A DNA stretch of 64,000 bases. Origin: Bog-473 sp963766995. GTDB taxonomy: Bacteria > Actinomycetota > Acidimicrobiia > Acidimicrobiales > RAAP-2. Made by a program: the position numbers and the translations under genes. Location: contig CAVYCE010000003.1 of the NCBI GenBank assembly GCA_963766995.1, forward strand, positions 682,001-746,000, in the 5' to 3' direction. Position 1 is the first letter of the stretch, and each line of letters begins with the position of its first letter. Positions 56,494 through 64,000 of the stretch are shown here, piece after piece. The notes under the pieces were generated by a model. That model saw only the letters and a program-made list of their open reading frames with translations. It did not search any database and was not told the origin of the DNA.

Positions 56494-58173
56494 ATGTGGC
56501 AGGCTGGGTCCGTGCACCGCTTCAATCGCTCTGACTCGCTGCGCCGACTGGCCGATGAACAATTCGACGTCCTGGTCATTGGTGGGGGCGTCACCGGGGC
56601 CGGGGTGGCCCTCGATGCAGCCAGCCGAGGCCTGAAGACCGCGCTCGTCGAGCAGCACGACTTCGCATCGGGCACTTCCTCCAAGTCATCGAAGATGATC
56701 CACGGAGGGCTCCGCTACCTCCAACAGCGCGAATTCCGGCTGGTGTATGAGAACCTGGCCGAACGCCAGCGGCTCCTGAAAAACGCACCCCACCTGGTAT
56801 CCCCGCTGCCGTTCCTCATCCCCCTCTTCGGGCGTGACGGTGTGGTGTCCAAGACTGTCGCCCGCTCCTATTCCACCGCCCTCTGGCTCTACGACATCAC
56901 GGGCGGCTTGCGCATCGGAGCCCGCCACAAGCGAGTCAACAAGCAAGAGGCGCTGGCCCATCTCCCCACCCTCAATACCGAACACCTCGTGGCCGGCTTC
57001 CTCTACTTCGACGCCCGAGCCGACGATGCGCGCCTGACCCTGACCCTGGCTCGCACGGCAGCTCTGGACCACGATGCCGTCGTGGCCAACTACACCACCG
57101 TGGTCAAGCTCTCCACCGACGTCAATGGCAGAACTGACGGCGCTGTCGTCCGGCCCAACGGGTCGGATGCAAGCGCAGAATTTAAAGTGAGGGCCCGCGC
57201 CGTCGTCAACGCCACCGGCGTCTGGGCCGACGACGTCCGCGAGCTCGACGAAGGCTCCCATCCGCACTCCATCCGCCCGGCCAAGGGTGTGCACATCACG
57301 GTGCCGGCAGATCGGCTCCCCTGCGATATCGCCGCCGTGATTCCCGTTCCCAAGGACCGGCGATCGATCTTCGTCGTGTCGTGGCCCGAGACCGACCTGG
57401 TCTATCTCGGTACCACCGACACCGACTATCAAGGCCCACTCGAGAATCCGGTCTGCACACCCGAGGACGTTGACTACCTGCTCGAAGCGGCCAACAACGT
57501 CACCACTTCGAAGCTCACTCGCGCCGATGTGACCGGTGTGTGGGCCGGTCTCCGCCCCCTGCTGGCCCCTCCCGAAAAGGGTGGCCACGTGTCGGAGCGC
57601 ACATCCGACCTCTCGCGCCGGCACACCGTGCGCACGTCCGATCACGGCGTGGTCACCGTCACCGGTGGCAAGCTCACCACCTATCGAAAGATGGCCGAAG
57701 ACACCGTCGACGAAGTGGTCAAGCATCTGGGCGAATCGCCCAACTCCCGTAAATGCGTCACCAAGAATCTGAAGCTGCATGGCGCCACCACCGCCACCAA
57801 GGACCCCGTGACCCAGGCCGACCCTCACTCGCACCTGGTCGGCCGCTACGGCACCGACGCCCCCGCCGTCTTGGCACTGGCCGAAGAAAACAAGGACCTA
57901 CTCAATCCAGTGATCGAGGGCCTCCCATATACCGGTGCCGAACTCATTTACGCCGCCCGCGAAGAGATGGCCCAGACCCTCGAGGACGTGCTGGCCCGAC
58001 GCACCCGCTCCATGATCCAGCGGGCGCAGCCCACCATGGCCGCCGCCCATGCTGCCGCCCTTCTCATTGCCCCCGAACTGGGTTGGAGCGAGGAAGAAGC
58101 GACGCAGCAAGCCAAGGGTTTTGTTGAGAACTGCGAAAAGGAACTCCTCACCGCCGGACTGGACCTGTCATGA
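56494..58173 (+). CDS. glpD: Glycerol-3-phosphate dehydrogenase (FAD)
   Basis: A 559-residue flavoprotein that oxidises glycerol-3-phosphate to DHAP at the membrane. The Rossmann fold DVLVIGGGVTGAGVALDAA is followed by EQHDFASGTSSKSSKMIHGGLRYL, the substrate-domain signature, and later VWAGLRPLL and VTGGKLTTYRKMAED. ATG 56494 or GTG 56512 are both possible; the frame is open further upstream. The stop overlaps the next ATG (ATGA). Together with the following FAD oxidase and kinase it forms an operon around glycerol phosphate and DHAP. Confidence 0.95.
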   Translation: MWQAGSVHRFNRSDSLRRLADEQFDVLVIGGGVTGAGVALDAASRGLKTALVEQHDFASGTSSKSSKMIHGGLRYLQQREFRLVYENLAERQRLLKNAPHLVSPLPFLIPLFGRDGVVSKTVARSYSTALWLYDITGGLRIGARHKRVNKQEALAHLPTLNTEHLVAGFLYFDARADDARLTLTLARTAALDHDAVVANYTTVVKLSTDVNGRTDGAVVRPNGSDASAEFKVRARAVVNATGVWADDVRELDEGSHPHSIRPAKGVHITVPADRLPCDIAAVIPVPKDRRSIFVVSWPETDLVYLGTTDTDYQGPLENPVCTPEDVDYLLEAANNVTTSKLTRADVTGVWAGLRPLLAPPEKGGHVSERTSDLSRRHTVRTSDHGVVTVTGGKLTTYRKMAEDTVDEVVKHLGESPNSRKCVTKNLKLHGATTATKDPVTQADPHSHLVGRYGTDAPAVLALAEENKDLLNPVIEGLPYTGAELIYAAREEMAQTLEDVLARRTRSMIQRAQPTMAAAHAAALLIAPELGWSEEEATQQAKGFVENCEKELLTAGLDLS

Positions 58174-59681
58174 CCGAACCCACACCCGTCACTCCAGTCG
58201 ATGCCACACCCGATGCCATCGTCGATCGGTTGGGCGGCCACGTGGTCGAGATCAGCGCCGCGCTGCTGGACACCTTGACCAAGACCGGAGCCAGCGTCTC
58301 CACCGACGCCGGCGTCCGGGCCGATGCCTCCCGCGATTGGTGGCCCCTGGCCATCGGATGGGCCGCCGAAGGTGGGGTCCCCCAGCGCCCGGGCGTGGTC
58401 GTGACGCCCAACAACACGGAGCAGGTGGCCGCTGTCCTGGCCGCCTGCAAGGAAGCCATCATCCCCGTCACGCCCATCGCCGGTCGGAGCGGCGTCTGCG
58501 GTGGTTCCATCCCGGTCTTTGGCGGCGTGGCCCTGGACCTCACGGCCCTCACCGGGCTGGTCCATGTGGATGAACTATCGCTGACCGCCACCGTCCGCGC
58601 CGGCATGTTCGGACCCGACCTCGAGGTCGCGCTGGGAGCGATCGGTCCGGGCTACACGCTGGGGCATTGGCCCCAGTCCATGGACCTCTCCACCGTCGGC
58701 GGCTGGCTGGCCTGTCGCGGTGCCGGTCAGTACTCCACTCGATACGGAAAGATCGAGGACATGGTCCTGGGCCTCGAAGTGGTCCTGGCCGATGGCCGCA
58801 TCGTGCGCACCGAAGGACATGGACCGCGAGCCGCCACCGGACCGAACCTGACCCAGCTCTTCGTCGGGAGTGAGGGCACGCTCGGCGTGATCACCGAGGC
58901 CACCTTCCGCATCCACCCGTTACCTGCGGCCCAGTCCCGTCGTGCCTATGGCTTCACCTCCTTCGAGGCCGGACTTGATGCATGCCGCAAGATCATGCGG
59001 CGCGGCGCCACCCCGGCCGTGCTGCGCCTCTATGACCAGACCGAGTCAGGCCGCAACTTCGATGAGCCCGACACCAACGTGCTGATCGTCCTCGACGAGA
59101 CCGATCCCGCTCTGCTCGACGCCACCATGGCCGTCATTGACGACGAGTGCAGCCAGGAAGCGGGAGCACACCAGCTCGACGTAGCGCTCGTAGAGCGATG
59201 GCTCGAACACCGCAACGACGTCTCGGCTCTGGCTCCCCTCTGGCGGGCCGGCATTGTCGTCGACACCGCCGAGATGTCTGGCTCTTGGGCCGTGTTGCCC
59301 GGGTTGTTCGAAGAGGTCATCGGCGCGCTCAAAAAGATCGACGGCACGCTGGCCGCCTCGGCCCACCAATCACACGCCTACACCGACGGTGCCTGTCTGT
59401 ACTTCACCTTCGCCGGCCGCGGACCCGAAGGGGACGCCGCCTGGAGGGAGCAGTACTACCGGCAAGCGTGGGACACCGTGACCAACGCCACCCTGGCCCA
59501 CGGTGCGGCCATCAGCCATCATCACGGCATCGGGCTGAACCGCTCGCGCTTCCTACCCGAGGCCCTCGGGACCGGCTTCGATGTGCTCATCGGCTTAAAG
59601 CAGACCTTCGACCCGGCCGGCATCCTCAACCCCGGCAAGCTCGGCCTGCCCTCGCCCTTCGGCCAGTCCCCCTGGTCATGA
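58170..59681 (+). CDS. Alkyldihydroxyacetonephosphate synthase-like FAD oxidase
   Basis: A 503-residue FAD-binding protein of the VAO family. The PP-loop region GVVVTPNNTEQVAAVL and IAGRSGVCGGSIP, with DLSTVGGWLACRGAGQYSTRYGKIEDMV, match alkyl-DHAP synthase (AGPS). A late His motif, ISHHHGIGLNRSRFL, corresponds to the AGPS catalytic HHH cluster. AGPS swaps the acyl of acyl-DHAP for a fatty alcohol to start ether-lipid synthesis. It sits between glpD and glpK and overlaps both. Whether ether lipids are made or another DHAP/lactate-like substrate is oxidised is not settled. Confidence 0.85.
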   Translation: MTEPTPVTPVDATPDAIVDRLGGHVVEISAALLDTLTKTGASVSTDAGVRADASRDWWPLAIGWAAEGGVPQRPGVVVTPNNTEQVAAVLAACKEAIIPVTPIAGRSGVCGGSIPVFGGVALDLTALTGLVHVDELSLTATVRAGMFGPDLEVALGAIGPGYTLGHWPQSMDLSTVGGWLACRGAGQYSTRYGKIEDMVLGLEVVLADGRIVRTEGHGPRAATGPNLTQLFVGSEGTLGVITEATFRIHPLPAAQSRRAYGFTSFEAGLDACRKIMRRGATPAVLRLYDQTESGRNFDEPDTNVLIVLDETDPALLDATMAVIDDECSQEAGAHQLDVALVERWLEHRNDVSALAPLWRAGIVVDTAEMSGSWAVLPGLFEEVIGALKKIDGTLAASAHQSHAYTDGACLYFTFAGRGPEGDAAWREQYYRQAWDTVTNATLAHGAAISHHHGIGLNRSRFLPEALGTGFDVLIGLKQTFDPAGILNPGKLGLPSPFGQSPWS

Positions 59682-61180
59682 CCACTGGCGGCAACGTCCT
59701 CGTGGTCGATGTCGGCACCTCTGGCGTACGCGCCGCCATCGTGCAGCCCGATGCCACTGTGGTCCACGCTCACTACGCGCCGGTACTCCCCGACTCGCCC
59801 GCTCCGGGTTTGGTGGAATTCGATGCGTCCCTCATGGCCGACGCCGTCCTCCAGGTGGCCAAGGCCGCCCTGAATGACGTCGGCTCGGTGGCGGCCGTGG
59901 GCATCGCCAACCAGCGGGCGTCCACCATTGTGTGGGACCGAACCACTGGTCAACCGGTGGCACCGGGCATCGGCTGGCAGGACCTGCGCACCGTTGGCGA
60001 CTGTTTGGTGTTGCAAGCCGAAGGCATCAGGCTCGCCCCGAACGCCTCGGCCACCAAGCTGATGGCCATCCTCGACGCCGTCGATCCCGATCGAGCCCGG
60101 GCCGAGGCCGGCCAACTGTGCTTCGGCACGGTGGACACCTGGGTGGCGTGGACCCTTTCGGGGGGAGCCGCATCAGGCAGTGGCGCGCTGCACGTGACCG
60201 ACGCCACCAATGCCGCCGTGACGGCGCTGGTCGATGCGGCCACCCTGTCCTGGGACCGCACACTGCTCGAACGACTCCGCATCCCAGAAGCAATGTTGCC
60301 CACCATCGTCGACTCGTCCGGAGCCATCGGGCCGAGCCTGGCCCTCGACGGCGCACCCGTCATCAGTGGCATTGCCGGTGACCAGCAGGCCTCATTGGTT
60401 GGACAGGGTTGCACCCGGCCAGGACTGGCCAAGGCCACCTTTGGCACCGGCGGGATGCTCGACCAGTGCATCGGCGCCGGCCGTCCCCCGTCGCACGCCG
60501 GGCAAGGCAAAGCCGGCACCTTCCCGATCGTGGCCTACAAAGTCGATGACACCGCCACCTGGGGTGTCGAAGCCGTGATGCTGTCGGCCGGCACCTGTGT
60601 CGAGTGGCTTCGAGATGACCTCGGCATCTTGTCCACGTCGCAAGAGTCCGACGCCGTCGCCGCCCAATGCGAGACGACAGGCGACGTGTGGTTCGTGCCG
60701 GCCCTCCTCGGCATGGGCACCCCGGTGTGGGACTTCGGCGCTCGCGGCACGCTGGTCGGCCTCACCCGCGGCTCAGGGAAGCCCGAGATCGTGCGGGCCG
60801 TGCTCGAGGGCGTGGCTCATCGGGGTGCCGATCTGGTCGAAGCGGCCGAGGCGGACAGCGGGCATGAGATCGCCGCCCTCCGAATCGACGGCGGCATGTC
60901 CGACAACGAGGTCTTCGTCATAGCGTTGGCCGACGCCATCGGTCGGCCGGTGGAGATTTCACCGGTGCTCGAAGCCACCACCCTGGGCGCCGGTCTGCTG
61001 GCCGGACTGGCCATCGGGAACTACTCGTCGACCGACGAGATCGCCGACACCTTCGCACCGAGACGCACCGTGGAACCGCGCAACGACGACGTCACCCGAG
61101 ACCACGCCCGCTCCCGGTGGCTGGCCGCCCGGGCCAAGGCCGAGGGCACCATCCCCGAACTCTCCGGCATTTCCTTCTAG
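59678..61180 (+). CDS. glpK: FGGY-family kinase, glycerol kinase-like
   Basis: A 500-residue FGGY carbohydrate kinase. The N-terminal phosphate loop DVGTSGVRAAIV, the substrate region GIANQRASTIVWDRTTGQPV, and the C-terminal ATP-site RIDGGMSDNEVFVIALAD are typical. Glycerol kinase is the best guess from the neighbouring glpD, but residues that fix glycerol specificity were not verified, and other FGGY kinases are possible. ATG 59678 overlaps the stop of the AGPS-like gene. Confidence 0.8.
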   Translation: MTTGGNVLVVDVGTSGVRAAIVQPDATVVHAHYAPVLPDSPAPGLVEFDASLMADAVLQVAKAALNDVGSVAAVGIANQRASTIVWDRTTGQPVAPGIGWQDLRTVGDCLVLQAEGIRLAPNASATKLMAILDAVDPDRARAEAGQLCFGTVDTWVAWTLSGGAASGSGALHVTDATNAAVTALVDAATLSWDRTLLERLRIPEAMLPTIVDSSGAIGPSLALDGAPVISGIAGDQQASLVGQGCTRPGLAKATFGTGGMLDQCIGAGRPPSHAGQGKAGTFPIVAYKVDDTATWGVEAVMLSAGTCVEWLRDDLGILSTSQESDAVAAQCETTGDVWFVPALLGMGTPVWDFGARGTLVGLTRGSGKPEIVRAVLEGVAHRGADLVEAAEADSGHEIAALRIDGGMSDNEVFVIALADAIGRPVEISPVLEATTLGAGLLAGLAIGNYSSTDEIADTFAPRRTVEPRNDDVTRDHARSRWLAARAKAEGTIPELSGISF

Positions 61181-61183
61181 CGA

Positions 61184-61203
61184 GACCAGCCCCTCAGCTG
61201 GTC
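61184..61203. terminator. Short hairpin between convergent genes
   Basis: GACCAGC (61184-61190) pairs with GCTGGTC (61197-61203) across a 6-base loop. It lies between the kinase stop (61180) and the opposing reductase stop (61194), so it could serve both. No U-run follows. Confidence 0.4.
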
Positions 61204-62438
61204 AAGTGAGCCAGGCCGTCGTCCCAGCTGCATCCCGCTTCGAGCAGTGGGCGGAAACCCATCAGCTGCCGGGGTTTGCCGATGGCCATGACCGCCCGCA
61301 ACCGGCCGGCCCGACCGAATAAGGCCACGAACTTTCCCTCTTCCAACGAGCCGTCGACCAGAGCCACTTCGTCCTGCCCGCCCGGATTGCCCAGCACCTG
61401 AAAGCGGATGCCGAACTGATCGGACCAGAAGTACGGCACCGGTGTAAACGGCGCCGCGTCCTCTCGACCGGCCAGCAAACTGCGCGCTGCAGCCACTCCG
61501 GCCTCGGCCGCTACCTGCCAGTGCTCAATTCGGATCTGCTCTTCCGCCCCATCGTGACGCCACCGCCACCGAGCCACATCACCGGCGGCCACCACGCCGT
61601 CAGCGGCGAAGAGGCGGTCATCGCAGACCACGCCGTTGTCGATCTCAAGTCCGGAGTCAACCAACCAACCAGTGGAGGGGATAACCCCGATACCCACTAC
61701 CACCACGTCGGCCTCCAGCACTTCGCCGCCCACCAGCCCCACCACAAGACCGCCAGCTGCACCACGGCTCACCCCAGCCACTCCCACCCCGGTGCGCAGG
61801 TCCACTCCATGCTGTCCATGCAAGGACCCGCAATGCGTCCCAAGCATGGGTCCCAGCACATTGGTCAACGGGATGTCCATGGCCTCGAGACAGGTGACCT
61901 GACATTCGAGACCGGCACAGGTGGACGCCACCTCAGCTCCGATGAAGCCGGCACCAATCACAATGACCCGGCACGACGGCACTGCTGTCACCGCCGCTCG
62001 CAGGGCCAGAGAGTCATCGAGTGTGCGCAAGGTGAACAGGCCATCCGCAGCCCCCAACGCTTCCGTCCCGGGCAACCGTCGGGGGCTGGCCCCCGTGGCC
62101 ACCACCACTGCGTCACCCCGCACCACGCTGCCGTCGTCCAACTCCACCGACCGAGATTCGGCATCGAGCCGCACCGCTCTTTGACCCAGCACCTCGTGCA
62201 GCCTCAGTTCGCCAGCCCGCTTGCGATCGGCCAGCACCGCCTTCTCGGGCGGCCACGTCCCAGCCAAGATCTGCTTCGAAAGTGGCGGGCGGTCGTAGGG
62301 AAGGTGGACCTCCTCACCGACAAGAGTGATCTCGCCTTCGAACCCTTCATTGCGGAGTGTCTCGGCCGTGCGCAGTCCGGTGAGCGATGCCCCCACGATC
62401 ACGACCGATCCGTCGCTCGCCAGCGCGGGAGCCACCAC
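61194..62438 (-). CDS. FAD-dependent pyridine nucleotide-disulfide oxidoreductase (ferredoxin reductase type)
   Basis: A 414-residue flavoprotein of the ferredoxin/rubredoxin reductase family. Two Rossmann motifs are seen: VVIVGASLTGLRTAETLR for FAD and VIVIGAGFIGAEVASTCAG for NAD(P)H, with the dimer-contact FAADGVVAAGDVARWRW and YFWSDQFGIRFQVLG near the end. It reduces small redox proteins, but no ferredoxin gene is near. GTG 62438 overlaps the upstream MBL gene stop, so they are coupled. Confidence 0.9.
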   Translation of the reverse strand: MVAPALASDGSVVIVGASLTGLRTAETLRNEGFEGEITLVGEEVHLPYDRPPLSKQILAGTWPPEKAVLADRKRAGELRLHEVLGQRAVRLDAESRSVELDDGSVVRGDAVVVATGASPRRLPGTEALGAADGLFTLRTLDDSLALRAAVTAVPSCRVIVIGAGFIGAEVASTCAGLECQVTCLEAMDIPLTNVLGPMLGTHCGSLHGQHGVDLRTGVGVAGVSRGAAGGLVVGLVGGEVLEADVVVVGIGVIPSTGWLVDSGLEIDNGVVCDDRLFAADGVVAAGDVARWRWRHDGAEEQIRIEHWQVAAEAGVAAARSLLAGREDAAPFTPVPYFWSDQFGIRFQVLGNPGGQDEVALVDGSLEEGKFVALFGRAGRLRAVMAIGKPRQLMGFRPLLEAGCSWDDGLAHLTS

Positions 62439-63166
62439 TACACCCCGAACATCGCCATCCACTCCTCGACCGAGCGAGGGCGGAAGACGTAGTTCCATTT
62501 CCTGGTCTCACCCATCAGCTGGGACGGCTCAGCCGAATAGAGGTGACCAGGAAAGAGCACCGCCTCATCGGGCACCTTGGCCAGGCGGGTGTGGATCGAC
62601 TCGTACATGGCGACGGGGTCGGCTCCGGGGAGGTCGGTGCGCCCACAGCCGTCGAGGAACAAGGTGTCGCCGGCGACCAGTCGGCCATCGACCAGGAAGC
62701 ACTGGCTGCCGGGGGTATGACCGGGGGTGTGGATGAGCTCCACCGAGACCTCTCCCACCTGCACCACGTCACCACTGTCGTGGCCAACCAGATCAACGGC
62801 GCCGACGCCAGTGGTGCGCTCCACCCAAGGCAGCTCTTCCTTTTGCAGGTGGATGGGCACCTGCACCCTCTCCAGCAAGGCGCTGATGCCCTCGAGATTC
62901 CAGCCCGCCATCTGCCCACCGACGTGGTCCGGGTGATAGTGGGTGCCGAGCACACCGGTGAGACGCATGCCGTCAGCGTCGAGAATGTCCAGCAGATCCT
63001 GCACGGCATAGGCCGGGTCCACCACCACCGCTTCGCCGCTAACGCGATCGCCGATCAGGTAGACAAAGTTCACCATTTGCCGCGCCATCTGATCGCCCTG
63101 AGCGAAATCACGCCCGGACAGCAACTGCTTGAAATACAGCCGGTCGTCGACCGCGGCGTCACTCAT
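62438..63166 (-). CDS. MBL-fold metallohydrolase (glyoxalase II-like)
   Basis: A 242-residue metallo-beta-lactamase fold protein. The metal motif THYHPDHVGG is intact, followed by the His/Asp ligands in HTPGHTPGSQCFLVDGRLVAGDTLF and the late PGHLYS. The pattern suggests a thioester hydrolase such as glyoxalase II or persulfide dioxygenase type; mycothiol would be the natural thiol. The start overlaps xseB by 8 bases, and its stop overlaps the FAD reductase. Confidence 0.9.
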   Translation of the reverse strand: MSDAAVDDRLYFKQLLSGRDFAQGDQMARQMVNFVYLIGDRVSGEAVVVDPAYAVQDLLDILDADGMRLTGVLGTHYHPDHVGGQMAGWNLEGISALLERVQVPIHLQKEELPWVERTTGVGAVDLVGHDSGDVVQVGEVSVELIHTPGHTPGSQCFLVDGRLVAGDTLFLDGCGRTDLPGADPVAMYESIHTRLAKVPDEAVLFPGHLYSAEPSQLMGETRKWNYVFRPRSVEEWMAMFGV

Positions 63167-63440
63167 CGTCGTCTCCATCGTCATCGTCGTCCGCTTCGAC
63201 CTCGATGGCCAACGCATCGAGTCTGGGAACGAGCTCCTCGACCTGGGTCCGGGTGTGGCGAAGGCGCTTGTCTAGCTCGTCGATCAGTGCCGTCGCCCGC
63301 TCCAAGCGCGAGACCAGAACGTCGACGTCCACCTCCCGCTGCTCGAAGAACTCGACGATGGTGTCCAGTTCCTGGCTGGCCTCGGTGTAGCTCAGAGATT
63401 CCAACGGTGCCGGTGTTGCATCTTTGGTGGGTGCCATCAC
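63159..63440 (-). CDS. xseB: Exodeoxyribonuclease VII small subunit
   Basis: A 93-residue XseB. It has SLSYTEASQELDTIVEFFEQREVDVD, then LVSRLERATALIDELDKRL and a final coiled segment, with an acidic tail of Asp/Glu. XseB bundles around XseA. The start (63440 or 63437) overlaps the xseA stop by a few bases, the typical pairing. Confidence 0.92.
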   Translation of the reverse strand: MMAPTKDATPAPLESLSYTEASQELDTIVEFFEQREVDVDVLVSRLERATALIDELDKRLRHTRTQVEELVPRLDALAIEVEADDDDDGDDDE

Positions 63441-64000
63441 ACATTCTCCTCATCCATGTCGGCTGCTGGCATAGCACGTCGTTCCGACGCCTCGACCCGA
63501 GAACGGGCGGTGCCGTCGGCGAAACGGGTCACAATTTCCGCACCGACGTCCACCATCGTCACGCTGCGCAACAGCTGGCCATCAGAGGTGAGCGTCAGGC
63601 TGTACCCCCGCTCCAACTGTCGCTCCACGTCGTAGGCGGTCAGCAATCGGCGCCACGAACGCACCCGCTCGTCCTCTTTGGCCAGGTGGCCGGACGACAG
63701 CGGTCCCAATCGGGCGGCATGTGTCCGCAGCACTCGCTGGCGCGCCTCCAAGGTCAAAGGAGCCAGTCGGGCCGCGGCCACCGCTCGTCGTGACAATCGC
63801 TCTCGATGCACTCGTAGCTGACTCCGGGCCGCCCGGGTCATTCGTCCTCGAGCCTGCGCATCGCGTCGTTCGGCCTCGGCCAACAGTGCCGGTACCCGCC
63901 GACTGAGTGCCGCCGCCTGCTCGCCCACATTGGCCTGCCACCATTGCCCCACCCGGAGCACCAACTGGTGACCACACTCCGTGGGCGTGATGCAGGTGCG
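63437..64000 (-). CDS. xseA: Exodeoxyribonuclease VII large subunit, 5' part outside window
   Basis: The C-terminal 187 residues of XseA. At the window edge PTECGHQLVLRV matches the family's ATPTA-like active-site segment. A long helical coiled-coil follows (RMTRAARSQLRVHRERLSRRA), then LLTAYDVERQLERGYSLTL and VGAEIVTRFADGTARSRVE, the normal C-terminus. The reading frame is open to the last base, so the N-terminal OB domain lies beyond the window. Confidence 0.93.
   Translation of the reverse strand, partial: RTCITPTECGHQLVLRVGQWWQANVGEQAAALSRRVPALLAEAERRDAQARGRMTRAARSQLRVHRERLSRRAVAAARLAPLTLEARQRVLRTHAARLGPLSSGHLAKEDERVRSWRRLLTAYDVERQLERGYSLTLTSDGQLLRSVTMVDVGAEIVTRFADGTARSRVEASERRAMPAADMDEENV

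Noticed and set aside
59147..59677. Long 5' extension of the kinase frame into the AGPS-like gene
   Set aside because: Low-complexity Arg/Pro-rich shadow of the upstream gene; the ATG at 59678 gives the canonical FGGY start.
1..64000. tRNA, rRNA, CRISPR, transposon or prophage elements
   Set aside because: Looked for tRNA-like T-arm sequences, direct-repeat arrays and transposase motifs by eye; none convincing. A dedicated scan (tRNAscan, Infernal) was not possible here.

Overview
The window is about 64 kb of high-GC bacterial DNA that looks like an actinobacterial chromosome, most likely from the class Acidimicrobiia or a close relative. The class is inferred from gene content only. Supporting features are a WhiB regulator, a SepIVA/DivIVA-like protein between coaD and the DUF177 gene, a zinc-ribbon L28, an F420/Ddn-type reductase, DinB and DUF222-like HNH proteins, an LCP protein with a Thr-rich tail, and a secreted protein combining TIG repeats with GYW..DGG..FGDA repeats. 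No tRNA, rRNA, CRISPR array, insertion sequence or phage gene was seen.

Layout. 1-3 kb: an envelope-stress cluster (pspA end, htpX, pspAB, tyrosine phosphatase). 3-11.9 kb: pterin dehydratase and fumC, a 1,090-residue surface protein, an acyltransferase-3/SGNH protein, a short luciferase-like protein and a TauE-type permease. 11.9-36.1 kb: a long minus-strand run of housekeeping genes. Read downstream it is fakA-like, recG, rsmD, coaD, sepIVA, DUF177, rpmF, plsX, acpP, rnc, mutM, smc, ftsY, then ffh, rpsP, khpA, rimM, trmD, rplS, DUF2469, yraN, NfeD-like, SPFH, comM, dprA. A small island (FKBP lipoprotein, VOC protein, hydrolase, DUF5655) separates ftsY from ffh. Many junctions overlap as ATGA, GTGA or TTGA, which suggests translational coupling.

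36-50 kb: rpmB, an LAFTG-bearing surface protein, thiL, GTP-dependent pckG, an MFS permease, a lone RAM-domain protein, an HNH protein, a secreted lipase, a CaiB-type CoA-transferase, a galactokinase-family kinase, trpD, an acyl-CoA dehydrogenase, an LCP protein and whiB. 50.5-53.4 kb: a peroxide-defence operon (PerR-type Fur, rubrerythrin, CCG-domain Fe-S protein, DUF3501) with a visible promoter and operator. 53.7-64 kb: a secreted Ig-like protein, a Ddn-family and a DinB-family gene, two small unknown genes, a glpD / alkyl-DHAP-synthase-like / glycerol kinase-like operon, and a minus-strand xseA-xseB-MBL-FAD reductase set cut by the window end.

The most striking property is technical. Some two dozen genes need one or more single-base corrections, mostly +1, to give a full-length protein, and many of these are essential (trmD, rimM, rplS, ffh, ftsY, plsX). 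This points to indel errors in the sequence rather than to pseudogenes. Coordinates of such genes span the whole corrected gene, and approximate shift positions are given in each entry.
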